Shown: positions 34,344-43,245, numbered from the stretch's first letter. The stretch: DNA of 64,000 nt from Ruegeria sp. ANG-S4 (GCF_000814005.1 NZ_JWLK01000001.1:1-64000), one strand, 5' to 3'. The notes: a model not told the origin generated them from the letters alone. Program-made: numbers and translations.

Positions 34344-35423
34344 ATGTCGAACCAGCAATTTGAAGCGTTGATTCAAGAGACCCAGCAGAAAGTGCGCGAA
34401 AGCCAGTCGCAGATCGAAGGGCTTACCTCGCGCATCGAAGCGGCCCGCGCCAAGATCGGCACCGCCGAGGCCGATATCGACATCGAAAACGCCACGCTTG
34501 AGGATGTGCATGCCCATACCGAGGTGATGAATGCCAACATTGCCGAGCTGATCATGGGGCTGGACGATGTCACCAGCGCCTTTTCCAAAGATTTCGACGA
34601 AATGCGCTCGAAAACCGGATGGGAATCGTTTGTGGGCATCTTCTCGAAAGGCAAATCCGAGTCGATGCGGCAGGAACGCATGCGCACAGCCAATATCGAC
34701 GACAAGCTGCAGGATCTGATTGCCAAATCCGACGTGATCGTGAAGCTGCTGGAAGGGCAGCTCTCTGTACTGGAAGAACAGCGCGTGAAGGTCGAAGAAA
34801 ACCTGACCGTCACGCTGGACGACCGTGAGGCCACCGTAGCCGAGCTGGAATCCCTGCGTACCGAAATTCAGGGCATGGACCCGACGATTATCACGTTGGA
34901 AAACAAGATCAGCGTCGAACAGGACGCCGCCGCGCGCACCCAGTTGGAAACCGAACTGGCCGAGCTGAATAAGCAGTACAACGCCAAGGTTCAGGAAGAG
35001 CAGGTCAAGCTGGCCAAGTCGCAAACGCTCGAACGCTATATCGAAAAGGGCAAGACCTGGGTCGATTCACTGCAAAACCAGGCAGCGACGCAGATGGTGC
35101 TGATCAACAAGCTGCGGACAGACACCCAGCAGCGCGTGGTGCTGTATGACGCCCTGACCAAATCGCTGAAAACCGCGCAGCAGCAGGACGTGGCCCACCG
35201 CATCAACGAGATCGGTGTGCAAACGGATCAAGAGGCGCAAACCGCCATGGCCGCCATCGGCACAGCGACCAACCAGAAAATGGCTGACATGCTTGAGGCG
35301 CATGAGGACCACATGGTCTTTGCCCGCGACGTGCTGGAGAAAAAGGCCAAGGCGGATGAACGCTTTGCCCGCCGGTTCGCCTCAATTGTCGAGAAGCATG
35401 ATAAGAATTTGTATGGCGGATGA
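34344..35423 (+). CDS. Coiled-coil protein, TelA-like
   Basis: A 359-residue, almost wholly helical protein with long heptad-like stretches (residues about 5-60, 105-270). The region about 150-320 (TLENKISVEQDAAARTQLETELAELNKQYNAKVQEEQVKLAKSQTLERYIEKGKTWVDSLQNQAATQMVLINKL) resembles the TelA/KlaA toxic-anion-resistance family in pattern, but I cannot confirm it. No signal or TM segment. First gene of the cluster to 42107; overlaps the next gene by four bases. It may form a filament or platform for the AAA+ ATPase. Confidence 0.55.
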   Translation: MSNQQFEALIQETQQKVRESQSQIEGLTSRIEAARAKIGTAEADIDIENATLEDVHAHTEVMNANIAELIMGLDDVTSAFSKDFDEMRSKTGWESFVGIFSKGKSESMRQERMRTANIDDKLQDLIAKSDVIVKLLEGQLSVLEEQRVKVEENLTVTLDDREATVAELESLRTEIQGMDPTIITLENKISVEQDAAARTQLETELAELNKQYNAKVQEEQVKLAKSQTLERYIEKGKTWVDSLQNQAATQMVLINKLRTDTQQRVVLYDALTKSLKTAQQQDVAHRINEIGVQTDQEAQTAMAAIGTATNQKMADMLEAHEDHMVFARDVLEKKAKADERFARRFASIVEKHDKNLYGG

Positions 35424-35701
35424 AGTGGTTTAGCCAAAAAGATGTACGGCTGCTCAGGGTTGGCCTCGTTCTCGTAGTTTGGCCTATCCCGATTTTTGGT
35501 CTGCTTGCTGTACTGAACGAATTAAGTGCAGAAGGTGGGGCCTACAAACTGTTGGGCTTCATCGCACTTTATGTCGGGCCGGGTAGCGTAGTCTTCGGGC
35601 TTATCACCTTCGCCCTATATCTGATTTCAGAAGTTTTTCTTCTGCCTTGGCGGATTAGTCACTGTCGAGGAACTGGTTATAGAAATTCCCAGAATGACTG
35701 A
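35420..35701 (+). CDS. Small two-TM membrane protein, AT-rich insert
   Basis: A 93-residue protein with hydrophobic segments at about residues 10-31 and 41-75 and a hydrophilic C-terminus. Codon use is visibly more AT-rich than neighbours (for example tta, cga and agt-rich stretches). It overlaps the upstream stop by four bases and the downstream start by eight, so it is fully built into the operon. No family recognised. It could be an accessory membrane partner or a recent insertion. Confidence 0.5.
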   Translation: MKWFSQKDVRLLRVGLVLVVWPIPIFGLLAVLNELSAEGGAYKLLGFIALYVGPGSVVFGLITFALYLISEVFLLPWRISHCRGTGYRNSQND

Positions 35702-36812
35702 CCCCACCCAAGACCATGTCGGCCTGACCGACACCTTCGCCTCGCGCCGCTATTTCCGCAAATTCGAGGTGATCACCGTCCACCTCCTGCGCGTGGCCGC
35801 GACGATGGAGGCGGAGGGCGCGATCAGCAAGCAAGAGGTGCGGATCGTGTCGCGGTATCTCTCGGGGCTGCTCTACACCTTCCGCGCGCTGAGCATGAAA
35901 TATCTGTTGGTCGGGCGCGATACGGGGCGGTTCTTTGGCAGTCTCGCCATGGACAAGCGCGACAGCGGATTTCCGGTGGCGGCCGAGTTGCTGACCATGG
36001 CCAATGACGCGCAGCAGGCGCAGGTGCATCTGGCGAACATGCCCTCGGAAGACGACCTGAAAACCGAGATGGTACGGACAATCATTGGCGATCAGGACAT
36101 CCCCACCAAACTGCAATTCGCGCTGTCCCAAAGGCTCTATTACGAGGAATTGCTGAAGGGTCAGCTGTTCTGGTCGCGCAACGATCCTGAATGCCACTGG
36201 ATCGGGAATGAGGGCGAGCGGCGCAAATTCATGATCCACTGGGCGGTTTATGACAGCCAGATCAACCTGCCGGTCATCTACCTGATGCAGTTGGAGGATA
36301 GCGGCAAGACGGCGTTGCCAAAGGATCAGCGCCGATGGCCAGAGGTTCAGGCCCATCTGATGGCGCAGGCTTTGGGCGGATTGAAGCTGGTGACAATTGC
36401 CAAAGGCTTTGATCAGGATTTCGATGATCTGCATCCCAAGCATATGCGCCGCATCCATGTGGGGCCGATGTATTCCTCGGCCTATACCGAGCAATCTGGC
36501 CCTCTGCGGCAGGTACTGGAGAATGCGCAGGCACCGGAAGGTCAGGACTGGGCCTTGGCCTGGACGACGGAAGAGCTGGAGAGCGAACATGTGATCGAGG
36601 AACGCGCGGGCTGGTTTTCGACGGTCGAGCGTGAGGTTTTTGCCTTGGATCCGTTCGGTGGGCAGGGGGCGGAGACCGGAGCAACGCGCACCCAACGGTC
36701 GATCATCCTGCCCCAGCGTCCGTTTCAGGTGTTGGCCGAGCGCAACCCGCCGGGGTTTGCCGATGTGCGCAAGTTTGTGGTCAGCAAGACGGGGCAAGTG
36801 TTGCGGTATTAG
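35694..36812 (+). CDS. Conserved hypothetical protein of the AAA/DUF6638 cluster
   Basis: A 372-residue soluble protein that I do not recognise. The N-terminal ~130 residues are helical (RRYFRKFEVITVHLLRVAATMEAEGAISKQEVRIVSRYLSGLLYTFRALSM); the rest is mixed, with a region of repeated Trp (WSRNDPECHWIGNEGERRKFMIHWAVYD) and the C-terminal RSIILPQRPFQVLAERNPPGFADVRKFVVSKTG. No metal-binding or catalytic motif is clear. Its place between the TelA-like and AAA+ genes on the same strand suggests a joint role. Confidence 0.55.
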   Translation: MTDPTQDHVGLTDTFASRRYFRKFEVITVHLLRVAATMEAEGAISKQEVRIVSRYLSGLLYTFRALSMKYLLVGRDTGRFFGSLAMDKRDSGFPVAAELLTMANDAQQAQVHLANMPSEDDLKTEMVRTIIGDQDIPTKLQFALSQRLYYEELLKGQLFWSRNDPECHWIGNEGERRKFMIHWAVYDSQINLPVIYLMQLEDSGKTALPKDQRRWPEVQAHLMAQALGGLKLVTIAKGFDQDFDDLHPKHMRRIHVGPMYSSAYTEQSGPLRQVLENAQAPEGQDWALAWTTEELESEHVIEERAGWFSTVEREVFALDPFGGQGAETGATRTQRSIILPQRPFQVLAERNPPGFADVRKFVVSKTGQVLRY

Positions 36813-36856
36813 TTTCGCCTTCCCTAACGGACGCTTTCAGGGTTCAGACGGGACGA

Positions 36857-36877
36857 GAGTATTTAGAAAAGATGAAG
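36857..36877 (+). repeat. Dispersed intergenic motif GAGTATTT...AAAGATGAAG, copy 2
   Basis: A 21-base element matching the copy at 25730-25751, here 16 bases before the AAA+ ATPase start. The purine-rich end may aid ribosome binding. Confidence 0.5.
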
Positions 36878-36892
36878 CAAGGGCGGTTTTAG

Positions 36893-38821
36893 ATGAGTTT
36901 GACGTCAGATCAGATGGAATTGCGAGAAGCGGATATTCGTAAGCATTATCCGGCGGCGACCGCCTTGCTGAACGGGTTTGAACATGCGCCGCGGATTGCG
37001 AAGGCGGTTGAAGCAGCGGTCGAACGCTCGCCGGGGGTATCAACCGGGCGGCGGTTTCGGTCGACGACTCCGGGGCTGGTGACACGGCGCACCGCCCGTG
37101 CCGACGGCGTTCATCTGGTCGAGCGGATCGAAGCCGCGGACGATGGCGATGCACTGGTCTCGCCGTCTCAAGCCACCACGCAACAGGCGATCCGGAGGGC
37201 GATTGCCATCGCTTTGGCCGTGGCAGAAGCCTACGCGGAGCAGACCCCACTGGCCGATCTGAAACGCGCCAATTTGGCCGGGGATTTGCCTGCTGCGCGC
37301 AAAGCTGAGTTCTCAGAATTGCTGACGGCTGAGGCGCTGATTACCTTGCACAGTTTCGGCAATGCGTTGGCCTATCTGATGTCGTCGCATCTGGGTGAAA
37401 CCACCGTTGATATTGGTGAGATCGAAGAGGTCCTGACCGACAATGGCCAGCTTGCCCTGCATGGTGCGCTGTGGGAGCTGGACCAAACGTTCGCCAAGCA
37501 CGCGGCAGAAGACGCGCACCTGATCGCAGCGGCCAGTGCCTATGCTGAACAACTGATGGATAAGGCCGCATTGCGCGCCCAGTCGGCGAACCATTTGGCG
37601 CCATTCCAGAATGCGGCTTGGCATATTGAAGCTGACGATCTGACGATACGGGGGTTTGAGCCGGCCTCAAGGGCCAAATCCACCACCCTGACCATGACGT
37701 TCAAGAAGCCGAACGAGGTGGTCGGCAACCATATCGCCAAATATCAGGCGATGAAGCTGGCCAAGATGTTGATGGCCTATGACTTTGACCGCCGCCTGAA
37801 CCCCTTTGCGGAACTTGGTGGGTTCATCTTTACCTTCATGGGCGACGGCAAGCCGGGCACCGGCAAGACCACCCTGATCCAGATGATGGCCGGGCTGATC
37901 AATGATTATTGCCAGAACGCGGGCTACCCGTTCCGTTATCAGAACCTGAGCACCGACAATATTGACAGCTATCAGGGCAAATCCGGCCAGAACGCCAAGG
38001 CGTTTATCAACACGATCATTGACCCCTCGGTCATCGGCTTTGGCACCATTGACGATATCGACCAACTGGCGGGCAAGCGCGGTGACCGGCAGTCCTCAGC
38101 CGGGCAGCTGGAAATCACTGCTGTTCTGATGGAGAGCTTTGCCGGTGCCAACACCGTCGTGCGCGGCAACTGCACCTTTGGCATGTTCTCGAACTACCCC
38201 GAGAATGTGGACGACGCCCTTCGCCAGCGTGCGGGAGCGCGGTTTCTGGTGGACGGCCCGCAGACGTGCGAGGATTACATTGACATCCTGCACCTGCTGA
38301 TGGGCCGCAACCACGACATCCCGCTGGGTGAACACGAAGCCTATGCCGCGCAAGAGATCAAGAAAGCCGTCGCCGCCAGTTTCGAAAGCCATTCCCGCCC
38401 GCATGAGGACGCTCTGCTGCAGGTCTATGACCGGGTGTCCGGCGAGATCGGCCAGATGGACACGATCGCCAAGCTGGGTACCTACCTCAAGGCGATCCAA
38501 GCCGCAGATGAGAGCTTCACCGGTCGCGCGATCAAGAACATCACCGACGCGGTCAAGGTTCGCGCGATGGATTTCGAGTTGCCCGACGAGTGGATGGAAA
38601 ACCCCGACCTGTTCCTGTTCCGCGACTACGACACCAAGAAGGCCATGATCCAGGACCTGCGCCAGCCGATCACGGTGGACATGGTGGTGCAAGAGATCAA
38701 CCGCTACGCCGACAGCGAGTTCCGCTATGCCGACAAGAGCGACGAGGTCGCCATCGAGAACGCCGTCCGCGAGATGGGCCGGATGGAAGAGGCCAAGCGG
38801 CGGTATCTGGAGGGGAAGTAG
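36893..38821 (+). CDS. AAA+ family ATPase
   Basis: A 642-residue protein. Residues 1-290 are mainly helical and have no family match; residues about 305-480 are a AAA+ core with Walker A GDGKPGTGKT (317-326), Walker B GFGTIDDID (382-390) and a sensor-1/arginine-finger segment SNYPENVDDALRQRAGAR (433-450). The C-terminal ~150 residues are again helical (lid-like) and end with a charged tail. No protease or nuclease domain. A hexameric remodelling ATPase acting on the coiled-coil or membrane partners of the cluster is the most natural inference. Start ATG at 36893 with a weak ribosome site. Confidence 0.8.
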   Translation: MSLTSDQMELREADIRKHYPAATALLNGFEHAPRIAKAVEAAVERSPGVSTGRRFRSTTPGLVTRRTARADGVHLVERIEAADDGDALVSPSQATTQQAIRRAIAIALAVAEAYAEQTPLADLKRANLAGDLPAARKAEFSELLTAEALITLHSFGNALAYLMSSHLGETTVDIGEIEEVLTDNGQLALHGALWELDQTFAKHAAEDAHLIAAASAYAEQLMDKAALRAQSANHLAPFQNAAWHIEADDLTIRGFEPASRAKSTTLTMTFKKPNEVVGNHIAKYQAMKLAKMLMAYDFDRRLNPFAELGGFIFTFMGDGKPGTGKTTLIQMMAGLINDYCQNAGYPFRYQNLSTDNIDSYQGKSGQNAKAFINTIIDPSVIGFGTIDDIDQLAGKRGDRQSSAGQLEITAVLMESFAGANTVVRGNCTFGMFSNYPENVDDALRQRAGARFLVDGPQTCEDYIDILHLLMGRNHDIPLGEHEAYAAQEIKKAVAASFESHSRPHEDALLQVYDRVSGEIGQMDTIAKLGTYLKAIQAADESFTGRAIKNITDAVKVRAMDFELPDEWMENPDLFLFRDYDTKKAMIQDLRQPITVDMVVQEINRYADSEFRYADKSDEVAIENAVREMGRMEEAKRRYLEGK

Positions 38822-38827
38822 AAGCAA

Positions 38828-39850
38828 GTGCTAACGGACGTATTTTTTGTCAGATACGAAGAAACCCCGCTATTCAGGAGCTTCCTTAGGCGGGAAAAAC
38901 GAGCTCTTCATCAGTGCTTTACTGTCCTCGAAGAATTCCACCCCTATTGGGGCGAAACTGACGATGCTCAAAAAGCGAGTGGCAAGTTTTGGGAAGAGAT
39001 CCACAAAAGGCTAGCAAATGAACTCGGTGTTCGTTGGCTGTCTGACGCATGGTACGAAACCCACGTTGGACTAGGGGAGTACAGGCGCAAAGAACATAGA
39101 AAGAGAGCGTTTATCGAAATCTGCCGAAACTGGTATAATAATCACGCACTTCAAAGTGCCGATATTGATGAGTTTCTGAAAGAACGGCTTAGCCTTATCG
39201 AAGTCGGGTTACGCATAAAGTACGATAGAGCGGATTCTTGCAGAAAGTCTCTAGAAGCTAGCAGGCCTTCAAGTTCTTTGCTGGCTAAGGCATATAAGAA
39301 AACGGTCGACGAATACGAAACCGCGTCGGCAGAAATAAACGAGAGATTTCGCTCGGCAAGGTTTCCGCTCAACTATCACAATGGTTTTTTCCAGATTGAA
39401 GCTGATCTTTTGGTTTCAAATGAAATCGAGCAACCTTTTTGGAGCCTTGTATCCGAACCTGTTTGGCAAAACGTGGACCTCGACATGAAGGAAGCGGTTG
39501 ACCAACGCGACAATGGTGGCAAAGACCCAGCACTTTTTGCGGCAAAAGCGCTCGAAAGTACGGTTAAAATAATATCTGACAAACTCGGTGTTACGCACGG
39601 CGGCGAGAAGGGAGCGCATAACTACATCGATAACCTTTCGAAGAAATCAGTAGTTTTCTTGGGTGATTGGGAAAAGGAACTGTTGAAGGCCTACTTTACT
39701 AAGGTGCGCAACCAATTGGGTCACGGCCCCGGAAGTGAACCCATGCCACAGCTTTCGCCAGATCAGACTTCATGGGCAATTGAAAATGCTATGTCATGGA
39801 TAAAGTTGCTCATTCTCAAGTTTGAAACTCAAAAGGCGAAGGCCCCATGA
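38828..39850 (+). CDS. HEPN-motif protein resembling abortive-infection (AbiJ-like) proteins
   Basis: A 340-residue protein with a GTG start six bases after the AAA+ stop. The C-terminal ~110 residues (KALESTVKIISDKLGVTHGGEKGAHNYIDNL ... FTKVRNQLGHGPGSEPMPQLSPDQTSWAIENAMSWI) resemble the C-terminal HEPN-like part of abortive-infection proteins, with R294-X4-H299 (RNQLGH), the HEPN ribonuclease signature. The gene is clearly more AT-rich than its neighbours and overlaps the next start by four bases (ATGA). It looks like a horizontally acquired defence gene that settled between two conserved genes. The family assignment is tentative; the R-X4-H motif is read directly. Confidence 0.6.
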   Translation: MLTDVFFVRYEETPLFRSFLRREKRALHQCFTVLEEFHPYWGETDDAQKASGKFWEEIHKRLANELGVRWLSDAWYETHVGLGEYRRKEHRKRAFIEICRNWYNNHALQSADIDEFLKERLSLIEVGLRIKYDRADSCRKSLEASRPSSSLLAKAYKKTVDEYETASAEINERFRSARFPLNYHNGFFQIEADLLVSNEIEQPFWSLVSEPVWQNVDLDMKEAVDQRDNGGKDPALFAAKALESTVKIISDKLGVTHGGEKGAHNYIDNLSKKSVVFLGDWEKELLKAYFTKVRNQLGHGPGSEPMPQLSPDQTSWAIENAMSWIKLLILKFETQKAKAP

Positions 39851-41184
39851 TTCGCCTCATCGAAAAAGGCCTGATGTTTGGCAACCTCGTCCACATCTCC
39901 AGCCCGGCCTTAGTCGAGCGGTATAACCGCGCGCTGCAGCACCTGGCGGGCAAGACCACGGCGCTGACGGATTTCCATGTCGATATCTCGGGCTATTCGC
40001 CCGAGGTGGGGATTGAGCTGGAGGACGAGCTTTACCTCAATCCCAACGGCGTGAACCGGCAGTTCATCCTGCTGACGACCGAGCAGAAACGCGCGCCTTT
40101 GCTGAACGTCAAATTCTCGACCTCGCGCGATATCCTGCGTGAATTCATCGAGATGAACGAGGCGCAGTTGTTTGCCCTGACCGCCACCGATGCGGTGGCC
40201 GGAGAGCTGGTGAACTCGGTCATCAAACTCACCACGCCGCGCGATCTGTTCAATATCAAGACGATCGAGATTGAGGCCGATACCGCCGGTGGCACTCTGC
40301 GCAAGTCTGAACAGCTCGCGGGCATGGTCGAGCGGTTCAAAACCGAAGAGGATGCGTGGTTCGACGATGTGTTGATCGCCCGGATGATCGAAACGGCGAA
40401 AGAAACCGGCGACGTCACGCGCAACCCGGTTCGCCTGCGCCACACGGCGTTCGAGCAGCGCAATTTCTGGACGTCGCATTTCGGGGGTCTCTACCTGTTT
40501 CCGGATGTGGACCATCCGGCGGCGATCTGCATGGCGGACAGACCCCACGATCTGCCGGTCGATTTTGTTTTTGATCTCGGCCAGCGCAACCAGATCGCAA
40601 AATTCCTTGGCCTGAACGGGCTGGTCGAGACCATCATCGAAGCGCGCGGCGTGGATTCTGCGGGCATCCTGCAACAAAAGATGGATTTCCTGACCATCGC
40701 GGCCGCAGCGGAATCCGATATCGACCTGACCGGTCTTGACCGCCGTGACATGCGGCGGCTGGCGCGCAATCACGCGGACCAATTGCCCGAGGCGTATCAC
40801 GGTTTGGCGCAACTGCTGCGCTGGGCAACGGATGGCGGGCCTTGGCCGCGCATCACCTCGGACCATCCGGCGTATTTCTACACGCTGCGTGCGACCGACA
40901 CGCCGAACCGCGATCTGGTCAATATGTTGTTGACCGAACTGGCCCCGCTGGACCCGCGCCAGATGTTCATCTGCAATAAAGAGCTGTTCTATCGCACCTA
41001 TGCGACCTGGCCCGAGGCCAAGAAGGCGTATGTTGCCGACTTCCTTGCGCGCGAGTATCAGGTGGACAAGGCCGGTGCCCGCGCCGCGCTGTTTGGACAT
41101 GAGCCGGATATGAGCGGCGAGGATCGGGTCAGCGATGCGGTGATCGCGCGGGTTGGTCCTTGGGGTTCGGTCAGGAGGGATTGA
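39847..41184 (+). CDS. DUF6638-type conserved hypothetical protein
   Basis: A 445-residue soluble protein whose N-terminus (MIRLIEKGLMFGNLVHISSP) and HVDISGYSPEVGIELEDELYLNPNG region I remember as the DUF6638 family of Rhodobacteraceae. Function is unknown. It contains mixed alpha/beta sequence, no TM segments and no clear active-site motif. Start overlaps the HEPN gene by four bases; in genomes lacking that insert it would follow the AAA+ gene. Its stop precedes the next ATG by one base. Confidence 0.7.
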   Translation: MIRLIEKGLMFGNLVHISSPALVERYNRALQHLAGKTTALTDFHVDISGYSPEVGIELEDELYLNPNGVNRQFILLTTEQKRAPLLNVKFSTSRDILREFIEMNEAQLFALTATDAVAGELVNSVIKLTTPRDLFNIKTIEIEADTAGGTLRKSEQLAGMVERFKTEEDAWFDDVLIARMIETAKETGDVTRNPVRLRHTAFEQRNFWTSHFGGLYLFPDVDHPAAICMADRPHDLPVDFVFDLGQRNQIAKFLGLNGLVETIIEARGVDSAGILQQKMDFLTIAAAAESDIDLTGLDRRDMRRLARNHADQLPEAYHGLAQLLRWATDGGPWPRITSDHPAYFYTLRATDTPNRDLVNMLLTELAPLDPRQMFICNKELFYRTYATWPEAKKAYVADFLAREYQVDKAGARAALFGHEPDMSGEDRVSDAVIARVGPWGSVRRD

Positions 41185-41185
41185 G

Positions 41186-41452
41186 ATGTTCGGAGCGATG
41201 CGCCTGTTTCTGATCCTGCTGGTTCTGCAGACGGTTGCCTACTTTGTGTTGTCCATCTATTCGCGCGGGGTTCGCCGCCGAAAGCTCGAGACCTGGTGGG
41301 ATGAAAAGGGCAAGAAGGGAAACAAAGAGGCTTTTGTCGAACGTGGGCTGCACGTCTATGACAACTCATTCCGGCGCAGACTGATCCTGGGTGTTTACGT
41401 TGTACCTTGGGTGGCGATTGGTGCGCTGATCTATATTGTGAACTACATGTGA
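41186..41452 (+). CDS. Small two-TM membrane protein
   Basis: An 88-residue protein with a TM helix at each end (about residues 5-22 and 66-86) and a basic middle part (GVRRRKLETWWDEKGKKGNKEAFVERGLHVYDNSFRRR). AGGAGGG seven bases before the ATG. I know it only as a roseobacter hypothetical protein. Ten bases separate it from the DUF1523 gene, so the two are co-translated and may form a membrane complex. Confidence 0.65.
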   Translation: MFGAMRLFLILLVLQTVAYFVLSIYSRGVRRRKLETWWDEKGKKGNKEAFVERGLHVYDNSFRRRLILGVYVVPWVAIGALIYIVNYM

Positions 41453-41462
41453 GGGTTAAGGC

Positions 41463-42107
41463 ATGGCCTATGTGAAATGGGCGTTCATCATCATCTTTTG
41501 GGGCACGATTGCCACAATCCTGCAGTATTCGCTGCCGCAACATGATGTGGTGCGGATCGTCAACACCTATGAAGAACGGCAGGACCTGAATGACTGGACG
41601 CGGATTTTCTGGTCCGAGCCGGAAGACCAGTCTGCCAGCCTGTCCAATCGCGATGTTCAGTTCATTCAGGCGGTCCGCGCCAACGGTAAGCCCATTGTCT
41701 ACCGGAACGAAGATACCGGCTGGGGCTGGCCCCCCTATTTCAAGTTCGACACGGCCAATTTGTATACCGAGGCAAATGACGCGAAATCGACCAAGGAGAA
41801 CCCTGATTGGGTGGTGGTGACCCACTATGGGTGGCGGAACGAGTTCATGTCGATTTTCCCCAACGCGATTTTCATCCGGCATGTGGAAGGCCCCGACACC
41901 CGCATTATTCCCTGGTTCAACATCATTTTCCTGACCGTGTTTGCCGCTGTTGTCTGGGCGCTTTGGGTGCGCTGGCGTCGGTTTCGGCAGCGCCGGATTG
42001 ATCCGATGTTGGAAAGCGTCGAAGACGGCATTTACGCGGCGGGCGACGCCATTGAAGAAAAGCGTGGCAGTTTCCGACGCTGGCTCGATAGCTGGAAGTC
42101 GAAGTAG
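41463..42107 (+). CDS. DUF1523 family membrane protein
   Basis: A 214-residue protein with an N-terminal TM (AYVKWAFIIIFWGTIATILQY), a likely periplasmic domain (about residues 25-145: HDVVRIVNTYEERQDLNDWTRIFW, DTGWGWPPYFKFDTANL, WVVVTHYGWRNEFMSIFPNA), a second TM (about 150-170) and a basic cytoplasmic tail. This is the DUF1523 pattern; function unknown. Last gene of the cluster; convergent with flgI. Confidence 0.8.
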   Translation: MAYVKWAFIIIFWGTIATILQYSLPQHDVVRIVNTYEERQDLNDWTRIFWSEPEDQSASLSNRDVQFIQAVRANGKPIVYRNEDTGWGWPPYFKFDTANLYTEANDAKSTKENPDWVVVTHYGWRNEFMSIFPNAIFIRHVEGPDTRIIPWFNIIFLTVFAAVVWALWVRWRRFRQRRIDPMLESVEDGIYAAGDAIEEKRGSFRRWLDSWKSK

Positions 42108-42150
42108 CGGGGTTGGGGGCGGCGTGAATACCCGTCTTTGATGCCAACAC

Positions 42151-43245
42151 CTACCGCACGACAAACTCGGCATGCAGGGCGCCGGCTGCCTTGATGGTTT
42201 TCAATATGTCGATCATGTCGCGCGGAGACACGCCTAGGGCGTTCAAGCCTGCGACGACTTCTGACAGTGTGGCCGCTTCGGGCAGTTCGGCGAGGCCGGT
42301 GCCTTCTTCCTCTTCTATTCCGGCGACCGTTCTGGGGACTACTACGGTTTCGCCGCGTGCAAAAGGATTGGGCTGCACCACGATTGGGGCCTCTTCGACG
42401 GTCAGGGTCAGGTTGCCTTGCGAGACAGCGACTCGTGATATCCGGACGTCCTGCCCCATCACGATGGTGCCTGATCTTTGGTCCACAACCACCCGCGCCT
42501 TGGTTTCCGGCTGTACAAGAATGTTTTCGATGCGGCCAATGGCATGCGCCGTCGAAACCGACCGTGTGGCGGCGACGTTCAACTCGACTGTGCCGGAATC
42601 CCGCATGATCGCGACCGCCTGATTGAATTCGGTGTTGATCGCCGATTCGATGCGGCCCGCGGTTGTAAAATCGGGTTCACGAAGAGCCAGACGCAACTGT
42701 GTCAGCGCCGAAAGTTCAAAGTCGATTTCCCGTTCGACCCGCGCCCCCGCTGGTATGACGCCCGACGTTGGCACGCCGGTCACGACCGAGGCGGCCTCTC
42801 CTTCTGCCACCGCACCGCCCGCCAGGACTGTCCCTTGAGCGACTGCATAGATCTGACCATCCGCTGCATTCAGCGGTGTCATGATCAGAGTTCCGCCCAG
42901 CAGGCTTTTGCTGTCGCCGATTGCGGAAACCGTGATGTCGATTTGACTGCCCACACGTGAAAACGGCGGCAGGCTGGCTGTGACCAGTACGGCAGCGACG
43001 TTCTTCGGGCGAAAATCCTCTCCCGTGACGTTCACGCCCAGGCGTTCAAGAATATTCGACATGATTTCTTCGGTGAATGGCGAGTTTCGCAATCCATCAC
43101 CTGTGCCATTCAGCCCAACGACAAGGCCGTAGCCCACCAAATCGTTGCCGCGTACGCCATCAAAATCCACCAGATCTTTCAGGCGAATTGCCCCCGCTCT
43201 GGTCAATCCGGGCAGCAGGATAAGGAGGAGTGCAAGCAGCTTCAT
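42151..43245 (-). CDS. flgI: Flagellar P-ring protein FlgI
   Basis: A 364-residue periplasmic P-ring subunit of the flagellar basal body, with a signal peptide (MKLLALLLILLPGLTRA). Family marks include IRLKDLVDFDGVRGNDLVGYGLVVGLNGTGD and the C-terminal ATLSEVVAGLNALGVSPRDMIDILKTIKAAGALHAEFVV. The ATG overlaps the flgL stop (TGATG); a GTG one codon earlier is possible. Last gene of the flgE/K/L/I run, convergent with the DUF1523 gene. Confidence 0.96.
   Translation of the reverse strand: MKLLALLLILLPGLTRAGAIRLKDLVDFDGVRGNDLVGYGLVVGLNGTGDGLRNSPFTEEIMSNILERLGVNVTGEDFRPKNVAAVLVTASLPPFSRVGSQIDITVSAIGDSKSLLGGTLIMTPLNAADGQIYAVAQGTVLAGGAVAEGEAASVVTGVPTSGVIPAGARVEREIDFELSALTQLRLALREPDFTTAGRIESAINTEFNQAVAIMRDSGTVELNVAATRSVSTAHAIGRIENILVQPETKARVVVDQRSGTIVMGQDVRISRVAVSQGNLTLTVEEAPIVVQPNPFARGETVVVPRTVAGIEEEEGTGLAELPEAATLSEVVAGLNALGVSPRDMIDILKTIKAAGALHAEFVVR

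Noticed and set aside
35655..36797. A 380-codon minus-strand frame
   Set aside because: Antisense to the 372-residue gene, whose overlaps with neighbours show it is the coding strand.
39910..41100. A 396-codon minus-strand frame
   Set aside because: Antisense to the DUF6638-type gene; rich in Arg, Gln and His as shadow frames are.
41058..42173. A 371-codon minus-strand frame
   Set aside because: Antisense to the small membrane gene and DUF1523; no family features.
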